This document shows, one piece after another, positions 51,839 to 62,388 of a stretch of 64,000 nt of DNA. The DNA comes from Aromatoleum petrolei. Lineage in GTDB: Bacteria; Pseudomonadota; Gammaproteobacteria; Burkholderiales; Rhodocyclaceae. Numbering within the stretch: the stretch's first letter is position 1; every line of letters starts with the position of its first letter. Location: positions 1,674,001 to 1,738,000 of the forward strand of contig NZ_CP059560.1 in assembly GCF_017894385.1 (NCBI RefSeq), in the 5' to 3' direction. A program made the position numbers and the translations under genes. The notes beneath the pieces were generated by a model. That model ran no database searches. It saw nothing but the letters and a program-made list of their open reading frames with translations, and was not told the DNA's origin.

Positions 51839-53857
51839 TCAGTCGGCCAGCGGCGCGGCGCTCGCAGCCGCCTGAGCTGCCACCTGAGCGGCCACCTGAG
51901 CGGTCACCGGCGCGACGCGCGGCAGACGCACCTGCATCCTCGTGCCCTCGCCCGGGCGACTATCGACGCTGATCGTGCCGCCAAGCACGTTCGACAGCAA
52001 GTTGTGCACGATGTGCAGGCCGAGGCCGCTGCCGCCCTTGCCGAGGCGGGACGTGAAGAAGGGTTCGAAGATGCGCCCCTGCAGCGCTTCCGGGATGCCG
52101 CGCCCGTCGTCGGCTACTTCGAGCTCGATCCAGTCGGCCTCGCCGGCGCGTCCGACGATGCGCACCTCGCCTTCGCTGCGCTCCTCCAGCCCGTGCAACA
52201 CGGCGTTGTTGATGAGGTTCGCGAGCACCTGGCCGAGCGCGCCCGGATAGCTGTCGAGCCGCAGCGACGCATCCACGTCGGTCGTGAGTCGGAAGGGCAG
52301 CCGCTTCAGCGAGGGCCGCAAGGTCATGACCAGCTCATCGACGACCTCGCCGAGCGTGAATTCGCGTCGCTGCGCGCTCGACTGGTCCACCGCCACCTGC
52401 TTGAAGCTGGCGACGAGCGCAGCCGAACGTTCGAGGTTGCGCTCGATGATCGCATTGGCCGCCTCGGTGTCCTCGAGATAGCGCTCCAGCGTGGAGCGAC
52501 GCAGCCCCGCTTCGAGCTCGCGGCGCAGGCTGCGCGTATGGTCGCGCACCGTGTTGGCCGCAATCAGGCTGTTGCCCAAGGGCGTACCGAGCTCGTGCGC
52601 GACGCCCGCGACGAGCGCCCCGAGCGCGGCCATCTTCTCCGACTGCACGAGCTCTTCCTGCGTCCGACGCAGGCTGTCGAGCGCCTCGGTGAGCTCCCCG
52701 TTGCTCTGGTGCAGCGCCTCCGTGCGCTCGGCGACCCGCGCCTCGAGCGTCTGGTTGAGTTCCTGCAGCGCGGCCTGACTCGCCACGATCGCCCCTTCGC
52801 GCTCACGGATCGCCTGCCCCATGTGCTCGAAGGCGGCGGCTAGGCGGTTGAACTCGCGCACGCGCGACGGGCGCCACTCGAGGTCGTAACGCCCCCGCTC
52901 GACACCGCGCGCGAAGATCGACAGGTCGCGGAACAAGCGCCCGAAATAGCCCGCCTGGATCGCTGCACCGATCAGGCCCACGATCCACGCGGTCGCTAGG
53001 CCAACAAGCGTGATGAGCTCGGCCGTGCGCGACGCGCGAAACGCCTCCGACTGCGGGCGGATGACGAGCACCTGCCAGCCCAGCGGCGACACCGGTACGC
53101 TGCTGCCGATCATGTCCACACCGTCCACCTTCAGCAACACCTGGCGGCTGCCGTCGTCGTGATCGTGGTGCATGTCGTGCGGCACGTCCGCCAGCGCGGG
53201 CACCGCGCCGGCCTTCAGACCGGCGGTGTCGCCGAGCAGCGCTCCACGGCGGTCCAGCAGCAACGTGCGCAGACCGCCGTCGTCCATCACGCCGGCAACC
53301 GCATGCAGCAGCGGCGCGGACGCCAACTCCCCGAACAGCGTCACTCCCGCGTGGCGGACAGCGACCACCGCGAGCGCATCGCCGCCTGCCGGCGACAGCA
53401 CGACATCCGACCAATGCACACCTGGTGCCTGCTTCATCGCTGCCACCAGCGGATGCGCCGACACGTCGCGCGTGCGCTGCTCCCCTCGCATTGGGCGCAG
53501 CCCCGGCGGCAAACCCGCGGCGAAGATCCTGCCGGCGTCATCGATCGCATACACGGCCGCCAGGCCGTCGTTGCTGTCGACGAGGCGGTCGAGCAGCGCC
53601 GAGACCGCGTCGGGGCTCCACGGGCCGCCCGTCACCAGGATTTGGGAAATCGCGCGCACCGCCGCTTCCGGATGGGTGACCTGCGCCTCGATCTGGGCTG
53701 CGACCGCGTGCGCGATCTGATGCTGGCGTAACGTTGTGTCGCGGTCGATCTGCGGCAGCAGCCAGAATTCCATCAAGCCATAGACGACCGCGAAGGTCAG
53801 CGTCGCCACCATCAGCGAACGCAGGAACAGCAGCCGGGACAGGCGGACCGGACGCAT
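51839..53857 (-). CDS. Sensor histidine kinase with periplasmic domain
   Basis: The 672-residue protein has an N-terminal membrane helix (about residues 10-33), a periplasmic sensor region to about 275, a second helix (LVGLATAWIVGLIGAAI), then HAMP-like and coiled-coil regions. The phosphoacceptor His is in GVAHELGTPLGNS. The ATPase motifs are NLINNAVLHGL (N box), DDGRGIP (G1) and GKGGSGLGLHIV (G2). The last 20 residues are an Ala-Gln repeat tail. It lies downstream of the receiver-GGDEF-EAL gene and is probably its cognate kinase. The signal is unknown. Confidence 0.92.
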   Translation of the reverse strand: MRPVRLSRLLFLRSLMVATLTFAVVYGLMEFWLLPQIDRDTTLRQHQIAHAVAAQIEAQVTHPEAAVRAISQILVTGGPWSPDAVSALLDRLVDSNDGLAAVYAIDDAGRIFAAGLPPGLRPMRGEQRTRDVSAHPLVAAMKQAPGVHWSDVVLSPAGGDALAVVAVRHAGVTLFGELASAPLLHAVAGVMDDGGLRTLLLDRRGALLGDTAGLKAGAVPALADVPHDMHHDHDDGSRQVLLKVDGVDMIGSSVPVSPLGWQVLVIRPQSEAFRASRTAELITLVGLATAWIVGLIGAAIQAGYFGRLFRDLSIFARGVERGRYDLEWRPSRVREFNRLAAAFEHMGQAIREREGAIVASQAALQELNQTLEARVAERTEALHQSNGELTEALDSLRRTQEELVQSEKMAALGALVAGVAHELGTPLGNSLIAANTVRDHTRSLRRELEAGLRRSTLERYLEDTEAANAIIERNLERSAALVASFKQVAVDQSSAQRREFTLGEVVDELVMTLRPSLKRLPFRLTTDVDASLRLDSYPGALGQVLANLINNAVLHGLEERSEGEVRIVGRAGEADWIELEVADDGRGIPEALQGRIFEPFFTSRLGKGGSGLGLHIVHNLLSNVLGGTISVDSRPGEGTRMQVRLPRVAPVTAQVAAQVAAQAAASAAPLAD

Positions 53858-53948
53858 CAGGCCGGGCGCGCGGCGGATCCGGTGGACGAGTGGCTGCGGG
53901 CGGCGCCCGTCGTCGCGCGCGGGGCACGGTGCGACAGGCCGCGTGCGC

Positions 53949-56183
53949 TCAACATCCGCCCTGCGCGCCCGACCCCGACGAGTGCGCGGCCAGCCAGGCG
54001 CGCCAGTCCTCGGCGGGCATGGGCCGCGCGAAGTGATAGCCCTGCCCGAGCTGGCAGCCCATGGCCTGCAAACGCCCGGCCTGCTCGGCCTGCTCGATGC
54101 CTTCCGCGATCAGCTCGATGCCCAGCCGGTCACCCAGCCCGCACACCAGCCCGGCGATATCGCCCCCCTTGCCGGCGCCGCCGATGTCGTTGATGAAGGC
54201 GCGGTCGATCTTCAGGCGGTCGACGTTCATGCGCTGCAACTGGCTCAGCGACGAGAAGCCGGTGCCGAAATCGTCGATGGCGATATCCAGCCCCATCGCC
54301 TTGACGCGCCCGAACAGCTCGATCATGCGGTCGCCCTCGCCCATCGCAACCGACTCGGTGATCTCCAGCTCGATCTGCCGTGGCGACACGCCGCTGTCCT
54401 CGATTGCGGCACGCAGCCGCCCGAGGAAGTGCGGATCGCGGAACTGGATCACCGAGACGTTGACCGCCATGCGTACCGAGGCGTGGCCGGCCTGCGCCAT
54501 GCGTGCGGCCTCCTCGCAGGCGCGCCGCAGCACCCACTCGCCGATCGACACGATCAGGCCCGAGCGTTCGGCCAGTGGAATGAAGTGGTCGGGCGGAATC
54601 ATTGCCCCGTCGCCGGTGCGCCAGCGCAGCAGGGCCTCCGCCCCGACGCAGCGCCCGGTCGCAAGATCGATCTGCGGCTGGAACACGAGGAAGAGTTCGT
54701 TCGCACCGAAGGCGCCGCGCAAGTTGTGCAGCAGGTTCACGCGCCCGCGGATCTCCTCGCTGACACCCCGGTTGTAGCGCGCCACCGAACCGCGCTCGGC
54801 CTGCTTGGCACGCTTGAGGGCCAGGTAACCATCCTCCAGCGCCTCGCTGCCGTCGCCGCCGACGTCGTCGAGACGGACAACGCCGACGGTCACCGACACG
54901 ATGATGCTGTCGCCTTCGACCTCGAGCGGCTCGGAAAAGAGGCCGTCGAGGCAGCTCACGTCGGCGTCGTGTGCGCTCCAGAACACCGCGAAGCTGTCGC
55001 TGCCGACCCGCGCGACCCGGGCGGCCGGGCCGCAGCCGGCAACGATGCGCGCGGCGACCCCCTTCAGCAGCGCGTCGCCATAGTGATAGCCAAAGGCACC
55101 GTTGATCTCGCCGAAGTGGTCGATATCCACCACGGCCAACACCCCGCGACGGCCCTCGCGCTCGTTCAGGTGGGCGTCGAGCAGTTCGAGCAGCTGCCGG
55201 CGGTTGGGCAGATGCACCAGAGGGTCGAAGTACGAGTATTCATTGAGCCGCTGCACGAGCTCGATGTTGTCGAGGCACACCGACACGTTCGCGCAGAACA
55301 CCTCGAGCAGGCTGGGATCGAGTTCGTCCGCGGGGTAGCCCGTCTCCACATACGCGGCCAGGTCGCGCCCGGGGCGTGAACCGAAGTACAGCGCAATGCC
55401 TTGCCCCGGCTCGACGACGTTGGTGCGCTGCGTGAGCGCGTGCTCGAGGATCGCGCGGATGCCGGCATCGTGCAACGCCGCGAGCGGCTGGCGCGACACA
55501 TGATCGAAACGCCCGGCCGCCGCGATCACCTCGCACGGCGCGCCGGCATCGCGCCGCGCGCACACCAGCCCTTCGGGCGGCAGGCCGAGCAGTCCGGCCA
55601 TCTGCGTGATGACGCCGGCGGCGAATTCGCCGAGCCCCTCGCTGCGCAACAGCTCGGCGCTGCCGCGCACGATGTGCGCCAGCCCTGCCCGGCTCGCGTT
55701 GACGATGCGGATCTGCTGATAAGCCCGGATCGCCGCGGTGAGCGCCGCATACAGCCGAGTGCGGGAGAGTTCCGACTTGTTGCTGTAGTCGTTGATGTCG
55801 TAGTCGCGGATCGCCTCGAGTTCCGGCGCGTACCCGGGCTGGCCGGTGCGCAGGATGATGCGCACGTCCTGCATGCGGAAGTGGTGGCGGATCTCGTCGA
55901 CCAGCAGCAAGCCGGCCTCCTGGGTCTCCATCACGACGTCGAGCAGGATCACCGCGATGTCGCGCTCCGCGGCGAACAGCGCACGCGCCTCGGCGGCCGA
56001 ACGTGCATGCAGGAAGGCAAGCGGACGCCCCAGGATCTCGGTGTCGGCGAGGCTCAGCTCCGTGCTGCGGTGGACATCGTCGTCGTCATCGACGATCGCA
56101 ACCTTCCAGCACGTCGTCGTGTTGGCTTGCGCGAGCGGAGTCTCCGATGCGAATTCGAGCAGATCGTCGTCGGGCAGGTTCAT
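53949..56183 (-). CDS. Response regulator with receiver, DUF3369, degenerate GGDEF and EAL domains
   Basis: The 744-residue protein starts with a receiver domain (VAIVDDDDDVHRS, phosphoacceptor Asp in VILLDVVME, LRTGQPG, Lys in YSNKSEL). A DUF3369 region follows to about residue 320. The diguanylate cyclase signature is GSDSF in place of GGDEF, so that domain is probably inactive. The EAL domain keeps AEALLRW, ITESVAMGE, DDFGTGFSSLSQL, KIDRAFI and EGIEQ, so c-di-GMP phosphodiesterase activity is likely. It is encoded between a small protein and the histidine kinase. Confidence 0.93.
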   Translation of the reverse strand: MNLPDDDLLEFASETPLAQANTTTCWKVAIVDDDDDVHRSTELSLADTEILGRPLAFLHARSAAEARALFAAERDIAVILLDVVMETQEAGLLLVDEIRHHFRMQDVRIILRTGQPGYAPELEAIRDYDINDYSNKSELSRTRLYAALTAAIRAYQQIRIVNASRAGLAHIVRGSAELLRSEGLGEFAAGVITQMAGLLGLPPEGLVCARRDAGAPCEVIAAAGRFDHVSRQPLAALHDAGIRAILEHALTQRTNVVEPGQGIALYFGSRPGRDLAAYVETGYPADELDPSLLEVFCANVSVCLDNIELVQRLNEYSYFDPLVHLPNRRQLLELLDAHLNEREGRRGVLAVVDIDHFGEINGAFGYHYGDALLKGVAARIVAGCGPAARVARVGSDSFAVFWSAHDADVSCLDGLFSEPLEVEGDSIIVSVTVGVVRLDDVGGDGSEALEDGYLALKRAKQAERGSVARYNRGVSEEIRGRVNLLHNLRGAFGANELFLVFQPQIDLATGRCVGAEALLRWRTGDGAMIPPDHFIPLAERSGLIVSIGEWVLRRACEEAARMAQAGHASVRMAVNVSVIQFRDPHFLGRLRAAIEDSGVSPRQIELEITESVAMGEGDRMIELFGRVKAMGLDIAIDDFGTGFSSLSQLQRMNVDRLKIDRAFINDIGGAGKGGDIAGLVCGLGDRLGIELIAEGIEQAEQAGRLQAMGCQLGQGYHFARPMPAEDWRAWLAAHSSGSGAQGGC

Positions 56184-56193
56184 CTACGCCGAG

Positions 56194-56466
56194 TCACCCC
56201 TGGATTCCGCGCCGCGACGGGGCCACGGAGTTGCGCCAGTCGGACGTGATGCTCTCCTCGAACTGCGGGAACTCGCGATCGTGCTCCAGCAACAGACGCA
56301 AGATGGTACGCGCGTGGTCTCCCGGAAAACCCCGCCGCTGACCCTCGCGCGTGTCGTTCATGAGCCGGTTGATGAACTCGCGACAATCGCGCGTTCCCCA
56401 CAGTTCATCGATCCTCCCGAGGTGAGGGTAGGCCTCGTATAGCTTTGAAACGTCGGTCTTCCGCAT
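56194..56466 (-). CDS. Small conserved-type hypothetical protein upstream of the c-di-GMP regulator
   Basis: The 90-residue soluble protein is rich in charged residues (LYEAYPHLGRIDELWGTRDC, INRLMNDTREGQRRGF). I do not recognise a family. Its stop codon lies 10 bases before the start of the regulator gene, and a GGGAG site precedes its own start. The codon use is like that of its neighbours, so it is probably a real gene of the same operon. Confidence 0.68.
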   Translation of the reverse strand: MRKTDVSKLYEAYPHLGRIDELWGTRDCREFINRLMNDTREGQRRGFPGDHARTILRLLLEHDREFPQFEESITSDWRNSVAPSRRGIQG

Positions 56467-56633
56467 GGAATCTCCCGGCCACGCACAACCTGCAACTTTC
56501 GTAATAGTCGAACGATAACACCGTCATCGGGCGGCGTCGAATCGAGGCCCGGCGCGCAATAATGCCGTACGCATCGCACACGAACCTCGCGAGCACCCTC
56601 CCGCCCTGTATCTGCAGGGGCCGCACCGGTAGA

Positions 56634-58463
<1,830 letters not shown>

Positions 58464-58476
58464 TCCCGCGCGACTT

Positions 58477-59079
58477 TCAGGCCGTCAGCAGGGCTGGGCG
58501 AGCGAAGAAATAGCCCTGGAAGAAGTCGAAGCCGAGGGTCAGGCAATGGCGGGCACGCTCCAGCGTATCCACCTTTTCCGCCAGCAGCTTGGCCGGATGC
58601 AGGCGCAGGCGGCGCACAAGCAACTCGAGCGCAGCAGGTTCGAGCTGCAAAATGTCAATTTTTACGACATCCACGATGTCCAGCAGCGGCTCCAGCTCGT
58701 TGCTCACGCGGCAGACGTCGTCGAGGGCGAGGCGGTAGCCGAGGTGCTTCAATTCGGAGCAACGATCCACGACGGCACAATCGACCGTGACGGTTTCCAG
58801 CAACTCCAGCACCACGCGATCGTGCGGCAGGCTTTGGATGCGGCCGTACATGAGCATTTCCGCGTCCACATTGACGAAGGCCGCACTGCCGCCGATCACG
58901 CTGTTCAGCCCCAGGCGGCCGAAGGTGCGCGCAATGACCTGCGCGGTCGCCAAGGCATCGTCGGTGACACGGGCTTCGCCCGAGTCGTCTTCGCGAAAGA
59001 GCAGTTCGTAGGCGGCAAGCTTGCGCTGCCGGTCGAAAATCGGCTGGCGTGCGAGAAAGACGTCGTCGCGGGACTTCAT
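58477..59079 (-). CDS. EAL-like domain protein (YuxH type, without HDOD)
   Basis: The 200-residue protein starts FLARQPIFDRQRKLAAYELLFRE, the opening of the divergent EAL domain found in YuxH/CdgJ-type proteins. The motif is ELL in place of EAL, and DDF is replaced by LDD with Val, so c-di-GMP hydrolysis is doubtful. The C-terminal HDOD domain usual for the family is missing; the protein stops after QGYFFARP. A GGAGG site sets the start. It may be a regulator without catalysis. Confidence 0.85.
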   Translation of the reverse strand: MKSRDDVFLARQPIFDRQRKLAAYELLFREDDSGEARVTDDALATAQVIARTFGRLGLNSVIGGSAAFVNVDAEMLMYGRIQSLPHDRVVLELLETVTVDCAVVDRCSELKHLGYRLALDDVCRVSNELEPLLDIVDVVKIDILQLEPAALELLVRRLRLHPAKLLAEKVDTLERARHCLTLGFDFFQGYFFARPALLTA

Positions 59080-59299
59080 GGCAGCCTCCTTCGCGGACGA
59101 GAATCGTATCCGCAACCATGTAGAGCAATACTCGTGCCTCCTGTGGAATAACGCGCCAACCCGGCCCCAGGCCGACAGCGACCGCAAATTTACCGAGTCG
59201 CCGACAGCAATTCAGGTGATATTCCCCACCAGTGATGGGGAAGCCCTCGCTCGCGTACGCATTGCGCAACAGTGCATTGCCAACTTGTTAACGGCTGGA
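59080..59299. other. Divergent intergenic region before the cytochrome b gene
   Basis: No gene is supported. The stretch must hold the promoter of the EAL-like gene on the minus strand, though I see no clear one. The plus-strand promoter with its FNR-like box begins just after it. A small hairpin (TTCCCC...GGGGAA around 59222-59241) is visible. Confidence 0.5.
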
Positions 59300-59341
59300 T
59301 TGACCCGGATCATCCGGGGCCGCGAACTCGACTGGTAAAAT
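59300..59341 (+). promoter_or_regulatory. FNR-type promoter of the cytochrome b gene
   Basis: TTGAC-CCGG-ATCAT (59300-59313) matches eight of ten bases of the FNR consensus. A -10 element TAAAAT lies at 59336-59341. With initiation near 59348 the box is centred at -41.5, the position for class II FNR activation. Confidence 0.65.
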
Positions 59342-59405
59342 TATGTTTCAGAACCGGTTTCCCATCCCGGTCGCCGCATGCGGCGACGAACGACGCACAC
59401 AAGCC

Positions 59406-60083
59406 ATGAACGACCCGCGCGCAGCCAGCCTGCAGGCAAGCACGATTTCCACGCCCACCCGGATCAAGGTCTGGGACATCCTCGTTCGGATCTTTCACTG
59501 GACCCTCGTGGTGTCGTTCACGACGGGCTACCTCATCACCGACAAGTTCCCGCTGCACGCCTACGCCGGCTACACGATCTTCACGCTCGTCGTGATCCGC
59601 ATCATCTGGGGGTTTGTCGGCACGAAATACGCTCGCTTCTCTGCCTTCACGTACAGCGTGAACGAGACGGTGCAGTACCTGCTCGCAGCGCTGCGCATGG
59701 GCAAGGCGCGCGAATATCTCAGCCACAATCCCATGGGCGCCCTCATGGTGTTCCTGCTGCTGACGATGCTGCTATTCAATACCGTGATCGGCACCATGCT
59801 CTATGGCGCGCAGCAACTCGAAGGCCCGCTCGCGGACATCGTGCCGACGATTTGGGACGAAAACCTCGAAGTGGTGCACAAGTTCATGGCCAAGGCCCTG
59901 CTCACGCTCGCGGGCTTCCACCTCGCCGGCGTGCTGTGGTCGTCCTGGTGGCACCGCCAGAACTACGTGCTCGCGATGTTCACCGGCTACAAGTCGGCCT
60001 TTACGCGGCGCGAGCATCGCAAGGGCTCGGGCGAGATCTGGACGCCCGAGGAACGCGCCCGCCGCCGTCGCGCCCGCGACTGA
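59406..60083 (+). CDS. Cytochrome b561-type membrane protein
   Basis: The 225-residue protein has four membrane helices and heme-ligand histidines at His31 (RIFHWTLV), His51 (LHAYAGY) and in EVVHKFMAKALLTLAGFHLAG. It fits the cytochrome b/b6-type diheme family that passes electrons between quinol and a c-type cytochrome or a reductase. The start MNDPRAAS is preferred because an upstream ATG (59343) lies at or before the predicted transcription start. It is probably induced under low oxygen. Confidence 0.88.
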   Translation: MNDPRAASLQASTISTPTRIKVWDILVRIFHWTLVVSFTTGYLITDKFPLHAYAGYTIFTLVVIRIIWGFVGTKYARFSAFTYSVNETVQYLLAALRMGKAREYLSHNPMGALMVFLLLTMLLFNTVIGTMLYGAQQLEGPLADIVPTIWDENLEVVHKFMAKALLTLAGFHLAGVLWSSWWHRQNYVLAMFTGYKSAFTRREHRKGSGEIWTPEERARRRRARD

Positions 60084-60147
60084 GGAGGCGTCCTCCAACC
60101 CGCAGGAGGGGCTGCCCAGCAGCGCCTTCCCGACGCCGTTGAAGACG

Positions 60148-61008
60148 CTAGTCAGCCGGCTCGACGTGGGTCGTCAGCCGCGCATCGGCCTGCGCCTCCA
60201 CTGCCCGCTCCACCTCATCGGCAAGCGCATGGGCGCGGGCGACCGACCAATCACCCGGCAGGCGGATGTCCACGTGCGCGAAGTGCATGGCGCCGGCAAC
60301 GCGCGTCTTCAGGTTCGCAAAACTGCAGCCCCGCGCGGTAAACGTCGCCAACACCGTCTCGATGCGTTCGATGTCCGCGGCGGCGAGGGACCGATCCATC
60401 AATCCGTCGACCGAACGCTGCATCAGGCTCCAGCCCTCGCGCAGGATGTTCAGCGCAACGGCGGCGGCGATGACCGGATCGAGCCACACCCAGCCGCTCG
60501 CGCTCGCAAGCCCGACGCCGACCACCACCCCGGCGGTGGTCCACACGTCCGTCATCAGGTGGCGCGCGTCGGCCTCCAGCGCCAGCGAGCGATGCGCGCG
60601 CCCGACCTGGAAGAGGACGCGCGCGACGACGAAGTTGACGAGGCTGGCCCCGACCGACAGCGCGGTGCCGACGCCCAGAGCCCCCAGCGGCTGCGGATGG
60701 AGCAGGCGCTCGCCGGCCGCGAACAGGATCGCCAGCGCGGCGATGAAGATCATCACGCCTTCGAAGGCGGCGGAAAAATACTCGGCCTTGCCGTGCCCGT
60801 AGGGATGCCCCGGGTCGGCCGGCGCCCGTGCGAACGACACCATCAACAGCGCGAAGGATGCTCCGGCGAGGTTGACGAAGGATTCGAGCGCGTCGGAGAG
60901 ATAGCCGACCGATCCAGTCAGCCACCATGCGCCCGTTTTCATGCCAATGGTCGTGAGGGCGGCTGCCAGGGAGAGCAGCAGCGCCTGCTGGGGGTTGATG
61001 GTGCGCAT
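60148..61008 (-). CDS. Cation diffusion facilitator transporter
   Basis: The 286-residue protein has six membrane helices with the metal-site signatures SDALESFVN in helix 2 and HLMTDVWTT in helix 5, and a C-terminal cytoplasmic domain ending in HVDIRLPGDWS. It exports Zn, Fe or a similar divalent ion in exchange for protons. The helix 2 site has Glu and Asn where FieF-like proteins have Asp, so the ion is uncertain. It is a single gene convergent with the cytochrome b gene. Confidence 0.92.
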   Translation of the reverse strand: MRTINPQQALLLSLAAALTTIGMKTGAWWLTGSVGYLSDALESFVNLAGASFALLMVSFARAPADPGHPYGHGKAEYFSAAFEGVMIFIAALAILFAAGERLLHPQPLGALGVGTALSVGASLVNFVVARVLFQVGRAHRSLALEADARHLMTDVWTTAGVVVGVGLASASGWVWLDPVIAAAVALNILREGWSLMQRSVDGLMDRSLAAADIERIETVLATFTARGCSFANLKTRVAGAMHFAHVDIRLPGDWSVARAHALADEVERAVEAQADARLTTHVEPAD

Positions 61009-61124
61009 GATGTCGGCAAATAGCGGTTTGCCGACATCTTAAACCATGGAGAGCGGCCTGCCAGCCGAACGCCGATCCGAGAGGAGAACGGAAGGGTGTC
61101 CGGCCGGTGGCCGCTGTGCGGCGC

Positions 61125-62177
61125 TCAGCGCTTGAAGCGCTCCTCGGCGATCGCGTCGGCGACCTCTCCGGTCGGACGCTCTTCCTTGCGTGCGCGCGCA
61201 AAGATTTCCATCAGGTTGTCATAGATGCGCTCGATGTGGGACTTCAGCGCGGCGCGGTCGAAGTTGCCGGTACGCTCGTAGTAGACGTCGATGATGCCGC
61301 CGGCGTTGATGACGTAATCGGGGGCGTACAGGATGCCCTTGTGCATCAGCGCGAGGCCGTGGCGCGGCTCGGCGAGCTGGTTGTTGGCGGCGCCGGCGAC
61401 GATCTTCGCCTTCAGCAGCGGGATCGTCTGGTCGTTGATGATCGCGCCCATCGCGCAGGGGGCAAACACATCGACGTCGAGGCCGAAGATCTCTTCCGGC
61501 GCGACGACGGTCGCCTCGATCTCCTTCGCGGCGCGCAGCAGCGGTTCGCGATGGATGTCGGTGACCCACAATTGCGCCCCCGCGGCCTTCAGCTGGCGCG
61601 CGAGGTCGAAGCCGACGTTGCCCAGGCCCTGCACGGCGATCTTCAGCCCTTCGAGCGAGTCGCGGCCGAGACGTTCCTTGACCGCGGCCTTGATGCCGAC
61701 GAAGGTGCCGTACGCGGTCGCCGGCGACGGATCGCCGCTGCGGGTGCCGTTCTCGGACGGCTTGTCGACGATGCCCGCGACGTGCTGCGTGAATTGCGAC
61801 ATGAACTTCATGTCGTCGACGCCGGTGCCGGAGTCTTCCGCGGCGATGTAGCGGCCATTGACGCGCTCGACGGCCTGAGCGAAGGCCTTCAGCAGCTCGG
61901 GCGTCTTGTCGGTGCGCGGGTTGCCGATGATCACGGACTTGCCGCCGCCGAGCTTGAGGTTGGCCATCGCCGACTTGTAGGTCATGCCGCGCGACAGGCG
62001 CAGCACGTCGCGGATCGCTTCCTCTTCGCTGGCGTAGGGCCACATGCGGCAGCCGCCCAGCGCCGGGCCGAGGTTGGAGTTATGCACCGCGATGATGGCC
62101 TTGAGGCCGCTCTTTTCGTCGCTGCAGAACACGACCTGTTCGTGGTCGGCAAAATCGCTCAGGTTGAATACGCTCAT
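61125..62177 (-). CDS. Glu/Leu/Phe/Val dehydrogenase (leucine/phenylalanine dehydrogenase type)
   Basis: The 350-residue protein has the catalytic Lys in [11 protein letters not shown], the substrate-side Asp in [10 protein letters not shown], and the NAD-binding motif [15 protein letters not shown]. The shorter length separates it from glutamate dehydrogenase. It deaminates branched-chain or aromatic amino acids to 2-oxo acids with NAD. An AAGGAG site precedes the start. The following upstream gene, indolepyruvate:ferredoxin oxidoreductase, would use such 2-oxo acids, so the two probably form a catabolic pair. Confidence 0.94.
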   Translation of the reverse strand: MSVFNLSDFADHEQVVFCSDEKSGLKAIIAVHNSNLGPALGGCRMWPYASEEEAIRDVLRLSRGMTYKSAMANLKLGGGKSVIIGNPRTDKTPELLKAFAQAVERVNGRYIAAEDSGTGVDDMKFMSQFTQHVAGIVDKPSENGTRSGDPSPATAYGTFVGIKAAVKERLGRDSLEGLKIAVQGLGNVGFDLARQLKAAGAQLWVTDIHREPLLRAAKEIEATVVAPEEIFGLDVDVFAPCAMGAIINDQTIPLLKAKIVAGAANNQLAEPRHGLALMHKGILYAPDYVINAGGIIDVYYERTGNFDRAALKSHIERIYDNLMEIFARARKEERPTGEVADAIAEERFKR

Positions 62178-62221
62178 GATGTCTCCTTCATTGGTCTGGA
62201 AAGGGTGCAACGCCCCCTCCA

Positions 62222-62337
62222 CCACGGCTCGTGGCCGTGGCGGAAGGTTTGCTGCGAGGGGGGGAAGCTGTTAACCGGCAGGCAATTACGTGAAGTCACG
62301 TTGAGTGCCGCACGTTTGCTCCCTCCCCTTCAAGGGG
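62222..62337. other. Intergenic hairpins between the dehydrogenase and oxidoreductase genes
   Basis: This region holds a seven-base-pair stem CCACGGC / GCCGTGG (62222-62240) and a short stem CCCC-TTCAA-GGGG (62325-62337). No T run follows, so termination is uncertain. The second looks like a piece of a dispersed GC-rich repeat. Confidence 0.45.
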
Positions 62338-62388
62338 GATGAACTCCGTGCGGGGCAGACCTCACATACTTGATCGCCGGATCGGTAA

